A stretch of 64,000 nucleotides of DNA from Ochrobactrum sp. Marseille-Q0166 (GTDB taxonomy: Bacteria > Pseudomonadota > Alphaproteobacteria > Rhizobiales > Rhizobiaceae): contig NZ_JACJUO010000001.1 in assembly GCF_014397025.1 (NCBI RefSeq), positions 124,001 through 188,000 on the forward strand, given 5' to 3'. The notes under the pieces were generated by a model. The model was not told where the DNA came from. It ran no database searches and worked only from the letters and a program-made list of their open reading frames with translations. Below are positions 8,945 through 19,184 of the stretch, piece by piece. Within the stretch, counting starts at the first letter, position 1. Each line of letters starts with the position of its first letter. A program made the translations under genes and the position numbers.

Positions 8945-8970
8945 AAAGGCGGGTTTTCACCCGCCTTTTT
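8945..8970 (-). terminator. Terminator of cgs
   Basis: Stem AAAGGCGGGT / ACCCGCCTTT with a short loop, just beyond the cgs stop on the minus strand. The flanks are T-rich in the minus direction (CTTTCTTGTT) and TTTTT in the plus direction, so it may act both ways. Confidence 0.7.
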
Positions 8971-8977
8971 AAATGCT

Positions 8978-11900
8978 TCATTCAGATTTGGGAAGCTCTA
9001 CTATGATGTCGTGTTCACCATCCGGCTTGATCGGCACGCCTTCATCGGGATTACCCACCTTGCGGCCATTAAGCTTTATCGCCTTGTTTTTGGCACCAGC
9101 CACGACCTTCACGCGATAGAGCGCTTCGCCGAAGCGAAGTTCCGCTTCATAGCCGTCCCATTCCGGCGGCAGAGCCGGATCAAGATGCAGGCGGTCGCCG
9201 CGTTTGGTGACACCGAGAATGCCTTCCGTTGCAACACGATAGAACCAGCCCGCAGAACCTGTGTACCAGGTCCAGCCACCTTGTCCGCGACGCGGCTCGA
9301 CAGAATAGATGTCGGCTGCGATCACATAAGGTTCAACACGATAGACATCCGGATTGCGGCCGTGGCTGACCGGGCTGATCAGCGAGAACAGGCGCCATGC
9401 TTCCTTGGCCTTGCCCATGCGGGCGAGTGCCAGAATGGCCCATGTTGCACCATGGGTATACTGTCCGCCATTCTCACGAACGCCCGGCGGATAGCCCTTG
9501 ATGTAACCCGGTTCCTGAACCGTTTTGTCGAATGGCGGCGTGAAGAGACGCAGCAATTCGCCCTGATCATCAAGCAGATATTTCTCGAGCGAAGCCATGG
9601 CCTGCTCGGAACGCGATGGATCGGCAACGCCAGACAACACGCTCCACGACTGTGCAATCGCATCGATCTGGCATTCGTCACTGTCTTTTGAGCCGAGCGG
9701 TGCGCCATTGTCGAAAAAGCCGCGGCGATACCATTCGCCATCCCAGCCATCGCGATCAAGCGCCTTTGTCAGGCTTTCAAGATGGGCAGCCCATGCCGTT
9801 ACCCGCTTTGCATCCTGACGCGATTCGGCAATCGGGATGAACTGACGCAATGTGTAAGCCAGGAACCAGCCAAGCCACACGCTTTCGCCTTCGCCCTTCA
9901 CGCCGACAAGATTCATGCCGTCGTTCCAGTCGCCGCCCAGCATCAATGGCAGGCCATGCTTGCCGGTGCGTTTGATCGCAAGGTCAAGCGCCAGCGCACA
10001 ATGCTCGTAAAGACTTACCGTCTGCTCGGAGATTCCCGGTTCAAAAAAGGCATCATGTTCTCCCTCTTCCAACTTGCGTCCGTCAAGGAAGGCCAGCTTT
10101 TCGTCGAGGATCGAGCGGTCACCCGTCGTCTCGACATAGAGCGAGGTGCCATAACCAAGCCAGACCACATCGTCGGAGATCAACGTTCGAACACCTGCAC
10201 CCGTTGCTGGTAGCCACCAATGCTGCACGTCGCCTTCAGGGAACTGACGCGAGGCGGCATTGAGGATTTGCGCACGCGCCAGTGAAGGATCAATCAGCAA
10301 CAGCGACAAGGTATCCTGCAACTGGTCACGGAATCCGAACGCTCCACTTGCCTGATAGAAGGCGGCACGCGCCCAGATGCGGCAGGCAATCGCCTGATAC
10401 GGCAACCAGCCATTGATCAGGAGATCGAATGCCGGGTCCGGCGTCTTGACCTGTACGCGGTTGAAGAGCGTTTCCCAATGTCTGCGTGCAGCATCGAGCT
10501 TTTCTTCAAACGATGCATTGCGGCTTTCCGCGACAAGCGCTTTTGCCTGCTGCTGATCGGCAGCATTGCCAAGCAGGAAGACCACTTCGCGGCTTTCGCC
10601 TGGCCCTACTTCCACGTCGATTGCAAGAGCGGCACACGGATCACGCCCGGCTTCAACCGTATTGGACAACGCCTTGCCCGCCAGCACGATTTCAGGACGA
10701 TCGACAGAGCCGGTCGAGCCGATGAACTCGCCACGGTCAGCGGTTACCGATTGCGGCTTTTCACTCGCCGCAAAGAAGGCCACCTGACCAGACTTGTCGG
10801 GATGATATGGATTGCCTGCAAAAAGTGCTCCCAGTTCTTCATCCTGCGAAGGCACGATGAACGGTACATTCTTGGAGCGGGCATTGCCCAGCACCCATTC
10901 GACATAACCATAGGCACGCAGCTTGCGCTTTGAACGACCCTTGTTGGTGATGGTCAGGCGTGAAAGCCGAACAGGCTTCTCAGCATCGACGATATGGGTG
11001 AGTTCGAGTGCCAGTTCGCCATGCTGCGCTGCAAAAGTGCTGTAGCCGTGGCTGTGGCGTGCTTCATAGGTCACGGCCTCATCACGGAGCACGCTTGCTG
11101 TTGGTGCAAAGCTGCGTCCGGTCTCGCGGTCGAGAATATAGATCGCCTCGCCCGGCCGGTTCGTGACCGGATCGTTCGCCCAAGGGGTGAGCTGATAATC
11201 GCGGCTGTTGCCCGCCCATGTGAAGGCTGAACCCTCTGCGGAGACATGGAAGCCGAAATTCGGATTGGCGATGACATTGATCCATGGATGCGGCGTGGTT
11301 GTGCGATTATTGATGCGCACGACATAGCTGCCATCCTGGGCAAAACCACCGTAACCATTCCAGAACTGGAGATCATCGCCGCTTGGCAGCGGACGTGCGA
11401 CGGGTTTTGGCTTTGCAACCAGACGACGTTCTTCCGTACCCCGTTCGATTGCTGCAGGCGTGAGACCGGCAGCACCCAGACCCTGCTGTGCCGAGGCCGG
11501 TGTCTTCGCGTCGCTACGTGCAGCTAAATCGACGGTGAGTTCTTCACTGCGGCGAAGCTGTTCGGCAAGCGAGCCGTTCTGGGCGTGCATGACGATACGC
11601 GCGGAAGCAAGCAGAGTGTTGTAGCTTTCTTCGCTCATCTGATCGCGACGAACCGCAAAGATATGCGGCTGACCGCCACCGCGGGCACGGAAGCCCTCGA
11701 TGATCCAGTCAATCGCGCGCTGGGTATCCTGTGCATAGGAGAAGGCGCGTTCATTGACCGCTACCACATCCACGGTGAGTCCTTTACTGCGCCAGTATTC
11801 CTGCGCGCGCAAGACCCCACGCAACACGTCGAGATCGGCTTCATTATCGACGCGCAGGGCAAAGATCGGATAATCGCCCGAGATCGACATTGGCCAGAGG

Positions 11901-14900
11901 TTTGACTGTTTACCGAGACCCGCCGCAATGGTTTCCGGCGGCTGACGCATGGTCCGCTCTGGATAGAGCAGATAGGCCGCAACCTTCTGATAGTCGGCTG
12001 CTTCCGCTGGCTTGATACCGATATGGTAGAGTTGAACCTGCGAACTCGTCCATGACAACGAATATTCGCGGACGAAAGTTTCCGGATGACGATGGGTTGC
12101 AACGGCATGTTCCACCGCATCGCGGCTACCGCCTGCAAATGTCCAGAAAACAAGGCTGACCTTCTTGTGTGCCGGAACGCGCACACGCGTGCGCACCGAT
12201 GCAATCGGATCAAGCACACAGCCCTGGCTGCCGGTGAAAGTTGCACCTTCATCAAAGGCGCTGGCATCACGCAGCGAACGACCACGACCGATGAAGGCAC
12301 GACGATCAGTTTCCACTTCCGTTTCGCGAATCGAGCCTGACAGGTCTGTCACAAAGTGTGCGACATGGATATCTGGATCAGACGGCGCACGTTTGCGTCG
12401 CTTCGCATAGATGGTTGAGCCGTTATCCGCGATTTCCGTTTCGACAAACATTTTGGCGAAGGCCGGGTGAGCAGCATCGCTGTCGCTGTCGGTCAGCACC
12501 AGTTCGGAATAGGACGTCACTTCAATGAGGCGATCACGCGCGGAGGTGTTGATGATATCGAGCCTGCGGCCTTCACCATCGGATTCCGACGACACGATCA
12601 CTTCCACGACAGTCTTGATGTCACCGGCGGTCTTGTAGAACTCGGCCTTATCTTCGGTGAAAACAGTCTTGGTTTCTTCTTCCGGGTTACGAACCGGCTC
12701 GCCAGTGGCCGACCACCAGTAACCGCTTTCCATATCACGCAGGAACAGGAAGCTGCCCTGAAGGTCTTCCGACGCATCAGCATGGAAACGCGTGATGTCC
12801 CAATTGTGCCAGCGGCTGTAACCGGAACCGTTGGCCGTAACCATCAGCGCATATTGACCATTGGACATCATATGCGTGGTGCGCGGCGCCTTGAACGGCA
12901 CATCTATGATGCGCATTGGTGCATCGTCGAAGCCACCCGAATCCACACGCATCGGATTTTCCGTCTTGGCGTAGATCATCGGGATTTCGCGTGGGGCCTT
13001 TTCCTGCAGCAGAAGTTCTGCCGCTTCGATCACCGGATCGGAGTGGAAACGCTCACGCATACGGCCTTCGAAAATGACGTTGTTGACCGCGATGATCGAC
13101 ATGCCATGGTGGTGCGCATAGTAGTTCTTCACGACCGCGCAGGTTTCGCCTTCGCGAACACGCGACGGTGTGAAGTCCACCGAATCGTGGAAGCCATAAC
13201 GACCAAGTGCACCGAGCTTTGCCAGACGCTTCAAGTTCGCGACGGCCGCTGCTGGCTGATATTGCGCGGCGAGCAGGCTTGCATAAGGTGCGATAACAGC
13301 ATTGCGCGACAGCCCGCGCTGAAGACCCAGATTGGGCACGCCAAAGTTGGAATACTGGTAGTTCATATGCGCGTCACGCGCATTGAAGGCAGCTTCCGAT
13401 ATACCCCAAGGCAGACCGCGGGAGGTGGCATAATCGATCTGGCGCTGCACCACGAGCTTGTTGGTCTGATCAAGCAGCGAACCTAGCGGCTCGGACATGA
13501 CCAGTGGCGGCATCAAGTATTCAAACATCGAGCCGGACCAGGAGAGCAGTGCGCCCTTCCAGCCAACCGGGACCAGAAGACGGCCAAGCTTGAACCAATG
13601 CTCAACCGGCACATCGCCCTTGGCGATGGCAAACAGGCTTGCAAGACGGGCTTCGGAAGCCAGAAGATCGTAGCAGCTTTCGTCCAGTTCGTTTTCCTGT
13701 ACGCGGAAACCGATAGAGAGAAGACGACGCTCCTTGCGTTCAAGGAAGCCGAACTGCATGTCGAATGCCAGCTGACGCGAACGTCCTGCCAGATTGCGCA
13801 GACGTTCACGCAGATCGTCTGTGTTGCGTTCACCAACGGAATCGTCAGTGTGAGCCTTGCAGGTATCGACAAGAATATTGGCCCATTCCTTGGCCTCGGC
13901 GCTTGCCGGTGTCTCGATCTCGCTGTCCAACTCTTCCATCAGGCGCACAATATCGGTCGCAAAAAGTGACAGATTGATCGTGCGGAAGGATGCTGTTTCG
14001 GGCTCTTCCTTGATGGTTCGCACCGCACGGCGGAAATTGGCAATCCGCTCTTCCAGACGACGACGCAGCGGACGCAGAATACGGCGATCATCCGGTATCT
14101 GCGCAATCGCTTCCTCAAGCACGTCATTGACATCGAGAATGCCGTCAAGATCGCCCTGAAGATAGACGCTTGGCGCTTCCGCCCATTCTTCCAGTGCCGA
14201 CGAAAGGGTCACCAGATGGCCGGCAAGGTTGCCGCTATCGACCGCAGAAACATAGAGCGGACGCATCGGCGTCAACGTGTTTGTCTCGTACCAGTTGTAG
14301 AGATGGCCCTGATATTTCTCCATCTTTTCAAGCGTGGTGACGGTCTTTTCGATACGATCGAGCGTTTCATCAAAACCGATCCAGCCAAAATCGCGTGCAG
14401 CGATGACCGAGAGAACATAAACGCCGATATTGGTAGGCGAGGTCCGCTGCGCAACAATCGGTGCCGGGTCTTCCTGAAAGTTATCCGGCGGCAGATGGTT
14501 GTTTTCCTCATTGGCGAATTCAGCAAAATAGCGCCATGTCCGACGAGCATAGCGGCGCAAATCAGCCTTGTCGGAAGACAGAACCTCGAGCGTATCTTGT
14601 GGTTTGGCTGAACGGCTGACGAGCCAGGCGATCAACGGCGAAGCAAACCAGATCACTGCAAAAGGTGCGGCTATAAGCGCTGCATGGCTATTGGCAGCAA
14701 GCGGGATGAACAGCGCAATACCGGCAATGACCATGGCAGGCCACATGAGCTGGAAATAATAGAGCAACGTATCAGGCGACGATTTTGCCTGCGCTGCCGT
14801 TTTCCATTCAAGCAAATCACGATGCGACACAAACAGGCGATAAATCGTGCGCGCAATTGCATCCGCCATCAGGAATGCCGAATGGGCGATAAATGTGGTG

Positions 14901-17557
14901 CGCAGCGCAACATCTGCTGTTCCAAGTGCAATGTCTGTGAGAACCGATTGCGCGTGTCCCTTCAGCGAATAATCCATATTCGACGGGATAAGGTTGGTGA
15001 CGATGCCCAAGGTCGGTGCGACAAACATACTGAGGATCAAGAACCCCTGCCAGACAGCGGCAACACCGATTGGCAGAATGGTCCAACCGATTACCGAAGC
15101 AAGCAACCACATAATAGGGGAGAGCGAACGACGCAGATTGTCGATCATTTTCCACCGCGTAACGTTACTCACACCACGGCGCGTCGAGAAGAGCCAAGGC
15201 AGAAGCTGCCAGTCGCCACGCGCCCAGCGATGATGGCGCGAAACGTCAACATTGTATCCCGTCGGATAATCCTCAACAACTTCGACGTCACTCACAAGTG
15301 CCGCCCGCGCATAGCCCCCTTCGAGAAGATCGTGGCTGAGAAGCGTATTTTCAGGAACGCGATTTTTCAGCGCAGTTTCAAAGGCATCGATGTCATAGAG
15401 GCCCTTACCCGTGAAGGTGCCTTCGCCGAGCAGATCCTGATAAGTGTCCGAAACCGCGAAGACATAAGGATCGATACCGCGATTGACCGAGAAAACGCGC
15501 TGGAGGAACGATGCTTCGTCGCCGGTGGTCAGTGATGGTGTCACGCGCGGCTGCAAAATGCCATAACCACGGACCACGCGGCCAGTCTTTTCATCAAACA
15601 CCGGACGATTCAGCGGATGACTGAGCTTGCCGACGAGATGAGTTACGGATTCGGGCGTCAGACGCGTATCGGCGTCAAGCGTCATCACATATTTGATGTC
15701 TTTTGGCAGGCGTACATCAGCGGGGAAGTAGCTCGTATCCTGATCGCCACGCAGTAGCAGGTTCAGCTCATGCAGCTTACCGCGCTTGCGCTCCCAGCCC
15801 ATCCAGCAGCCCTGCTTTTCATTATACAGACGGCGGCGGTGAAGCAGGAAGAAACGCGGCTGATCATCGCCAGTATAGTGCTCGTTGAGCTTGGCGATTT
15901 CTTCACGCGCATATTCATAGATTTCCATGTCAGCAGGCGTGATTTCCTGCTTGGCATCCGTCCAGTCGCTCACCAGCGAGAAATAAATCTCGCCACGCGG
16001 ATTGGTCAGATAATGGACTTCCAGATTGCGGATCTGCTCGTCAATGGAATCACGCGATGTGATAAGCGTTGGCACCGCAACCAGCGTGCGCGCCTCGGCG
16101 GGCAGTCCTTCCTTATATTCGAACCCGATAAGGCGCGTCGGCGCCACGAAGCGCGGCACCAGAGCATTGAACAGCGAGTAGGACGCATCCATCGCCGGGA
16201 ACAGTGCAAGCAGCGTGAACAGCGTGCGCAGGTCGGACGACAGTCCGGCTTTCATCATGCAATAATGCACGATACCGAGAATAAGGACGGTGAAAATCGC
16301 CGTCGGGATGAACAGACCCAGAAGACCAAGGCCGCGATAAAAGCGCAGAGCTTTTGCGCCAAAAGGTGCCTTATAGCCGCAAAGCTTTTCCAGTTCCTCA
16401 CGACCGTCGCCAGAAAGGTAATATGCGATTGAGCCTTTGCCTTCCGGCTGGTCGTCATCGACCTTGCTCTGCTCTGCAAGCTTGAGCGCTGCCCAGGTGA
16501 TGTCGATTTCGCTCATATTCGAATAGCGAGCGAGTTTTTCAATCGTCACACGATAGGCATTGCGTGAGCGGAAATCCAGCAGTTCGAAATCACTGTGATC
16601 GCGCAGGATCGCATCGACTTCGTTGACGGTTTCAAACCATGTTTCCCAGTCGATGTCGTCAATGCGCTTGAGGCTTGTGATCGCGTTGCCCATCGTTACG
16701 CCGCCGGTCGACTGACGGGCATGCTCTTCAACGATCGCGTCTTCCGCGTTGCTGCCTTCCTGCTCAAGAATGCGTTCAAGCCATAGCGACGCAGCGGAAG
16801 TATCGGTGGAAGCGCTGCGCAAACGATAAAGCAGATGCGTGGCAAAGGTGCTATCTCGGGCCGCCTGCGAATATTGCGCAAGAACCGTCTCAAGCTCCGA
16901 AGCATCGGAAGCGGTTACAATGCGGTCGGCGGCAGTGTTTGCGAGATTGCGCATATTGCGCGCGCGATCAACGCGCAGCGCCAGACGACGCACATTTTCA
17001 ATCAGAAAATAGCGCACTGCTGACGGCAGCGCCCATAACTCACCAATCTTCAATGGCTCGACGGTCTGGAAACCCTGGACGAGCGCGGTCAGGGATTTCA
17101 ACGAAAAATTGCTGTCTGTATGCGCGACGTAAAGCCAGGCCAAGGCGAAAATACGCGGCATATTTTTCTGAGCGGCATAGGTTGGCAATTGCCGAATGAA
17201 CTTGCTTGGCAAATCCCGCCGGGTTTGCTGAGCGGTTTTATCGACCTGATAATGGTTATCGAGCAACCATTGCGCCGCCGGAGTGATTGTCTCGCCTGCA
17301 CGCGATGCCGCATCCGATGAACGATACGCATGCAATATGAGCTTGCCATTTTCAGACAAGCGCTCATCAAATTCGAAGGATTGATAGCCGGGCAATGCCA
17401 GCTCATCGCCCCGCGCGACAGATGCAGCGAGTTCGCGCAGCTCATCGTCGCTTTTATAAAGAGCTCGTATAGGAGAAGGTTGCTCGGGCGGAATCTGATC
17501 CGAAGTCTTGCGATCGACGATGGATGAATTTGACGGCGAAGAAGACAATTCCGGCAT
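8978..17557 (-). CDS. cgs: Cyclic beta-1,2-glucan synthase (NdvB/ChvB type)
   Basis: Giant inner-membrane enzyme, 2859 residues, that polymerises glucose from UDP-glucose into cyclic beta-1,2-glucan, a periplasmic osmoregulated glucan important for symbiosis or virulence in Rhizobiales. Seen here: an N-terminal soluble region; a membrane segment near 420; a glycosyltransferase domain with TLDADTRLTPES near 625 and the HHRWARGDWQ motif near 777 (the Q/RxxRW-type element); further membrane helices around 830-1000; then a long C-terminal half of GH94 cellobiose-phosphorylase type with GGDWNDGMN near 2542, holding the catalytic acid. The length matches Brucella Cgs. It appears monocistronic. The long readings on the opposite strand are codon shadows. 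Confidence 0.98.
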   Translation of the reverse strand: MPELSSSPSNSSIVDRKTSDQIPPEQPSPIRALYKSDDELRELAASVARGDELALPGYQSFEFDERLSENGKLILHAYRSSDAASRAGETITPAAQWLLDNHYQVDKTAQQTRRDLPSKFIRQLPTYAAQKNMPRIFALAWLYVAHTDSNFSLKSLTALVQGFQTVEPLKIGELWALPSAVRYFLIENVRRLALRVDRARNMRNLANTAADRIVTASDASELETVLAQYSQAARDSTFATHLLYRLRSASTDTSAASLWLERILEQEGSNAEDAIVEEHARQSTGGVTMGNAITSLKRIDDIDWETWFETVNEVDAILRDHSDFELLDFRSRNAYRVTIEKLARYSNMSEIDITWAALKLAEQSKVDDDQPEGKGSIAYYLSGDGREELEKLCGYKAPFGAKALRFYRGLGLLGLFIPTAIFTVLILGIVHYCMMKAGLSSDLRTLFTLLALFPAMDASYSLFNALVPRFVAPTRLIGFEYKEGLPAEARTLVAVPTLITSRDSIDEQIRNLEVHYLTNPRGEIYFSLVSDWTDAKQEITPADMEIYEYAREEIAKLNEHYTGDDQPRFFLLHRRRLYNEKQGCWMGWERKRGKLHELNLLLRGDQDTSYFPADVRLPKDIKYVMTLDADTRLTPESVTHLVGKLSHPLNRPVFDEKTGRVVRGYGILQPRVTPSLTTGDEASFLQRVFSVNRGIDPYVFAVSDTYQDLLGEGTFTGKGLYDIDAFETALKNRVPENTLLSHDLLEGGYARAALVSDVEVVEDYPTGYNVDVSRHHRWARGDWQLLPWLFSTRRGVSNVTRWKMIDNLRRSLSPIMWLLASVIGWTILPIGVAAVWQGFLILSMFVAPTLGIVTNLIPSNMDYSLKGHAQSVLTDIALGTADVALRTTFIAHSAFLMADAIARTIYRLFVSHRDLLEWKTAAQAKSSPDTLLYYFQLMWPAMVIAGIALFIPLAANSHAALIAAPFAVIWFASPLIAWLVSRSAKPQDTLEVLSSDKADLRRYARRTWRYFAEFANEENNHLPPDNFQEDPAPIVAQRTSPTNIGVYVLSVIAARDFGWIGFDETLDRIEKTVTTLEKMEKYQGHLYNWYETNTLTPMRPLYVSAVDSGNLAGHLVTLSSALEEWAEAPSVYLQGDLDGILDVNDVLEEAIAQIPDDRRILRPLRRRLEERIANFRRAVRTIKEEPETASFRTINLSLFATDIVRLMEELDSEIETPASAEAKEWANILVDTCKAHTDDSVGERNTDDLRERLRNLAGRSRQLAFDMQFGFLERKERRLLSIGFRVQENELDESCYDLLASEARLASLFAIAKGDVPVEHWFKLGRLLVPVGWKGALLSWSGSMFEYLMPPLVMSEPLGSLLDQTNKLVVQRQIDYATSRGLPWGISEAAFNARDAHMNYQYSNFGVPNLGLQRGLSRNAVIAPYASLLAAQYQPAAAVANLKRLAKLGALGRYGFHDSVDFTPSRVREGETCAVVKNYYAHHHGMSIIAVNNVIFEGRMRERFHSDPVIEAAELLLQEKAPREIPMIYAKTENPMRVDSGGFDDAPMRIIDVPFKAPRTTHMMSNGQYALMVTANGSGYSRWHNWDITRFHADASEDLQGSFLFLRDMESGYWWSATGEPVRNPEEETKTVFTEDKAEFYKTAGDIKTVVEVIVSSESDGEGRRLDIINTSARDRLIEVTSYSELVLTDSDSDAAHPAFAKMFVETEIADNGSTIYAKRRKRAPSDPDIHVAHFVTDLSGSIRETEVETDRRAFIGRGRSLRDASAFDEGATFTGSQGCVLDPIASVRTRVRVPAHKKVSLVFWTFAGGSRDAVEHAVATHRHPETFVREYSLSWTSSQVQLYHIGIKPAEAADYQKVAAYLLYPERTMRQPPETIAAGLGKQSNLWPMSISGDYPIFALRVDNEADLDVLRGVLRAQEYWRSKGLTVDVVAVNERAFSYAQDTQRAIDWIIEGFRARGGGQPHIFAVRRDQMSEESYNTLLASARIVMHAQNGSLAEQLRRSEELTVDLAARSDAKTPASAQQGLGAAGLTPAAIERGTEERRLVAKPKPVARPLPSGDDLQFWNGYGGFAQDGSYVVRINNRTTTPHPWINVIANPNFGFHVSAEGSAFTWAGNSRDYQLTPWANDPVTNRPGEAIYILDRETGRSFAPTASVLRDEAVTYEARHSHGYSTFAAQHGELALELTHIVDAEKPVRLSRLTITNKGRSKRKLRAYGYVEWVLGNARSKNVPFIVPSQDEELGALFAGNPYHPDKSGQVAFFAASEKPQSVTADRGEFIGSTGSVDRPEIVLAGKALSNTVEAGRDPCAALAIDVEVGPGESREVVFLLGNAADQQQAKALVAESRNASFEEKLDAARRHWETLFNRVQVKTPDPAFDLLINGWLPYQAIACRIWARAAFYQASGAFGFRDQLQDTLSLLLIDPSLARAQILNAASRQFPEGDVQHWWLPATGAGVRTLISDDVVWLGYGTSLYVETTGDRSILDEKLAFLDGRKLEEGEHDAFFEPGISEQTVSLYEHCALALDLAIKRTGKHGLPLMLGGDWNDGMNLVGVKGEGESVWLGWFLAYTLRQFIPIAESRQDAKRVTAWAAHLESLTKALDRDGWDGEWYRRGFFDNGAPLGSKDSDECQIDAIAQSWSVLSGVADPSRSEQAMASLEKYLLDDQGELLRLFTPPFDKTVQEPGYIKGYPPGVRENGGQYTHGATWAILALARMGKAKEAWRLFSLISPVSHGRNPDVYRVEPYVIAADIYSVEPRRGQGGWTWYTGSAGWFYRVATEGILGVTKRGDRLHLDPALPPEWDGYEAELRFGEALYRVKVVAGAKNKAIKLNGRKVGNPDEGVPIKPDGEHDIIVELPKSE

Positions 17558-17863
17558 GTGCCTTAACAGCCTTTCGGGAGGAAATGAGTTGAATGCGGCG
17601 GGTGAATACTAGGCTCAATTCAGAAAAACGATAGTATCCATAATCGGTTCCCTGAATGTAGGTATCATTTGACCAAAATACGACGACGCGTTGTGCTGAT
17701 ATTCAAATCGTTTAAATCGCAACGCACAAATCTTTCCCGATAGTAATGTTGCGTTATGAAATTCACGATAAACACAACCCTAACATACTGAAAATAAAAA
17801 TAATACTACCCAGCACATAACTTCGTTTTCATGCTTTCGCAGCAAGCAAGCATGAACCAGATA
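17558..17863. other. Intergenic region upstream of cgs
   Basis: About 300 bases between the cgs start and the cysA terminator, markedly AT-rich around 17770-17810. It should hold the cgs promoter, read leftward. I see an AAGGC ribosome-site remnant before the cgs ATG but no confident -35/-10 pair and no gene. Confidence 0.5.
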
Positions 17864-17897
17864 CAAAAACATCCGCAGCCGGGGCAGGATGCGGATG
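17864..17897 (-). terminator. Terminator of the sulfate transport operon
   Basis: Read on the minus strand, CATCCGC and GCGGATG pair and are followed by TTTTTG, 35 bases after the cysA stop. Confidence 0.7.
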
Positions 17898-17932
17898 CTG
17901 TTTTAAGAGAGTAAATCCGCTGTGCAGCAGAT

Positions 17933-19012
17933 TTATGAGGCCTTATCCAGCACCTGCGAGGCATATTCGGCATCTTCGCGGTCAAAAACCTTCCAATAGC
18001 GCGGACGGAAGGCAATGCGGCTTTTTTCCGCAGCCGGATGCTCGGCAGGGATTTCAATCTCGACGCGCTCACGTGACCCGCCGATTTCCAGTTCGACGCG
18101 CCGTTTACCGCCAGACCTGCGGCTCGCAATGACGGTGCCTGCGATACAACCACCGCAACCGTCCAGCAGTTCAACTTCGTGCGGGCGGAAGAAAAGCTGC
18201 GCTTCGCCGTCAACCTTGTTTTCCACACTGAGACCGATATTGCGATCCGCAAGCCAAACCTCGCCATTCTCAACCCGCACCGGCAGCGTGCTCGATTCAC
18301 CAATGAAGCCATAGACGAAGGCGGAGTTGGGATTATCATAGACTTCATCCGGCGTGCCGATCTGCTCGATACGCCCCTGACTCATCACAACAACCCGGTC
18401 TGCGAGTTCAAGAGCCTCGTCCTGATCATGCGTCACAAAAACGGTCGTATGGCCGGTCTTGTCGTGAATTTCGCGCAACCATCGACGCAATTCCTTGCGC
18501 ACCTGCGCATCAAGTGCACCAAAAGGCTCATCAAGAAGCAGCACTTTTGGCTCAATCGCCATAGCACGGGCAAGAGCGACGCGTTGGCGCTGCCCACCCG
18601 AAAGCTGCGACGGATAGCGACCTTCAAGCCCCTTCAATTGCACCAGATCAAGCAATTCAAGCGCGCGACGGCGGATTTCTGCGCTTTCCGGCCGCGTACG
18701 ACTTGGACGAACCTTAAGGCCGAAACCGATATTATCGGCAACAGTCATATGGCGGAACAACGCATAATGCTGAAAGACGAAACCGACATTACGCTCCTGC
18801 ACGCTTTTGTGCGAAGCATCTTCATCACCAAAGTAAACGGCCCCTTCCGTCGGCTTTTCCAGACCGGCTATCAGGCGCAGCAATGTTGTTTTGCCTGAAC
18901 CGGACGGCCCGAGCAAAGCAATCAATTCCCCTGAACGAATGTCCAGCGACACATTATGCAATGCCGGAAAGCGAGCGAATTCTTTACGCACACCGGCGAC
19001 ACGAACTTCCAT
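17933..19012 (-). CDS. cysA: Sulfate/thiosulfate ABC importer, ATP-binding protein CysA
   Basis: ATPase of the sulfate/thiosulfate importer at the cytoplasmic face, 359 residues. Walker [10 protein letters not shown] lies near residues 35-43, the ABC signature LSGGQRQR near 136, Walker B with [11 protein letters not shown] near 160, and the switch His in [10 protein letters not shown]. The C-terminal ~120 residues form the TOBE-type regulatory domain usual in CysA. It is the last gene of sbp-cysT-cysW-cysA. It is separated from cysW by about 170 bases holding a Bru-RS-like repeat, while the two permease genes overlap, so its expression relative to cysTW may differ. Confidence 0.97.
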   Translation of the reverse strand: MEVRVAGVRKEFARFPALHNVSLDIRSGELIALLGPSGSGKTTLLRLIAGLEKPTEGAVYFGDEDASHKSVQERNVGFVFQHYALFRHMTVADNIGFGLKVRPSRTRPESAEIRRRALELLDLVQLKGLEGRYPSQLSGGQRQRVALARAMAIEPKVLLLDEPFGALDAQVRKELRRWLREIHDKTGHTTVFVTHDQDEALELADRVVVMSQGRIEQIGTPDEVYDNPNSAFVYGFIGESSTLPVRVENGEVWLADRNIGLSVENKVDGEAQLFFRPHEVELLDGCGGCIAGTVIASRRSGGKRRVELEIGGSRERVEIEIPAEHPAAEKSRIAFRPRYWKVFDREDAEYASQVLDKAS

Positions 19013-19065
19013 TCTTAATCCTTTCCCCTACCGCCACTGCTTTACAAATCCGGGCAGCTTATTCT

Positions 19066-19175
19066 CTGCTCTTTAAAGCACATTTCGATCAGACTGGATC
19101 AGACCGGCGCTCTAATCTTTTGTTTATCGCGCATCTTTTTCCAAAAACCGTCTCACACTTTCGGGATGCGCACCA
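19066..19175. repeat. Bru-RS-like repeat inside the cys operon
   Basis: Sequence between cysW and cysA containing GCACATTTCGATCAGACTGG, GCGCTCTAATC and CACACTTTCGGGATGCGC. It matches in order the phrases of the 7361-7565 element and the fragments at 23250 and 35412. It lies within a transcription unit and could fold in the mRNA. Confidence 0.6.
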
Positions 19176-19184
19176 ATGTAAATA

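Noticed and set aside
12467..13486. Long plus-strand open reading frames opposite cgs (also 14684-15535, 15770-16432, 8558-9691)
   Set aside because: They mirror the codon structure of cgs or pncB, have no ribosome sites and contain no recognisable domains; their translations are rich in His, Arg and Cys as typical of shadows.
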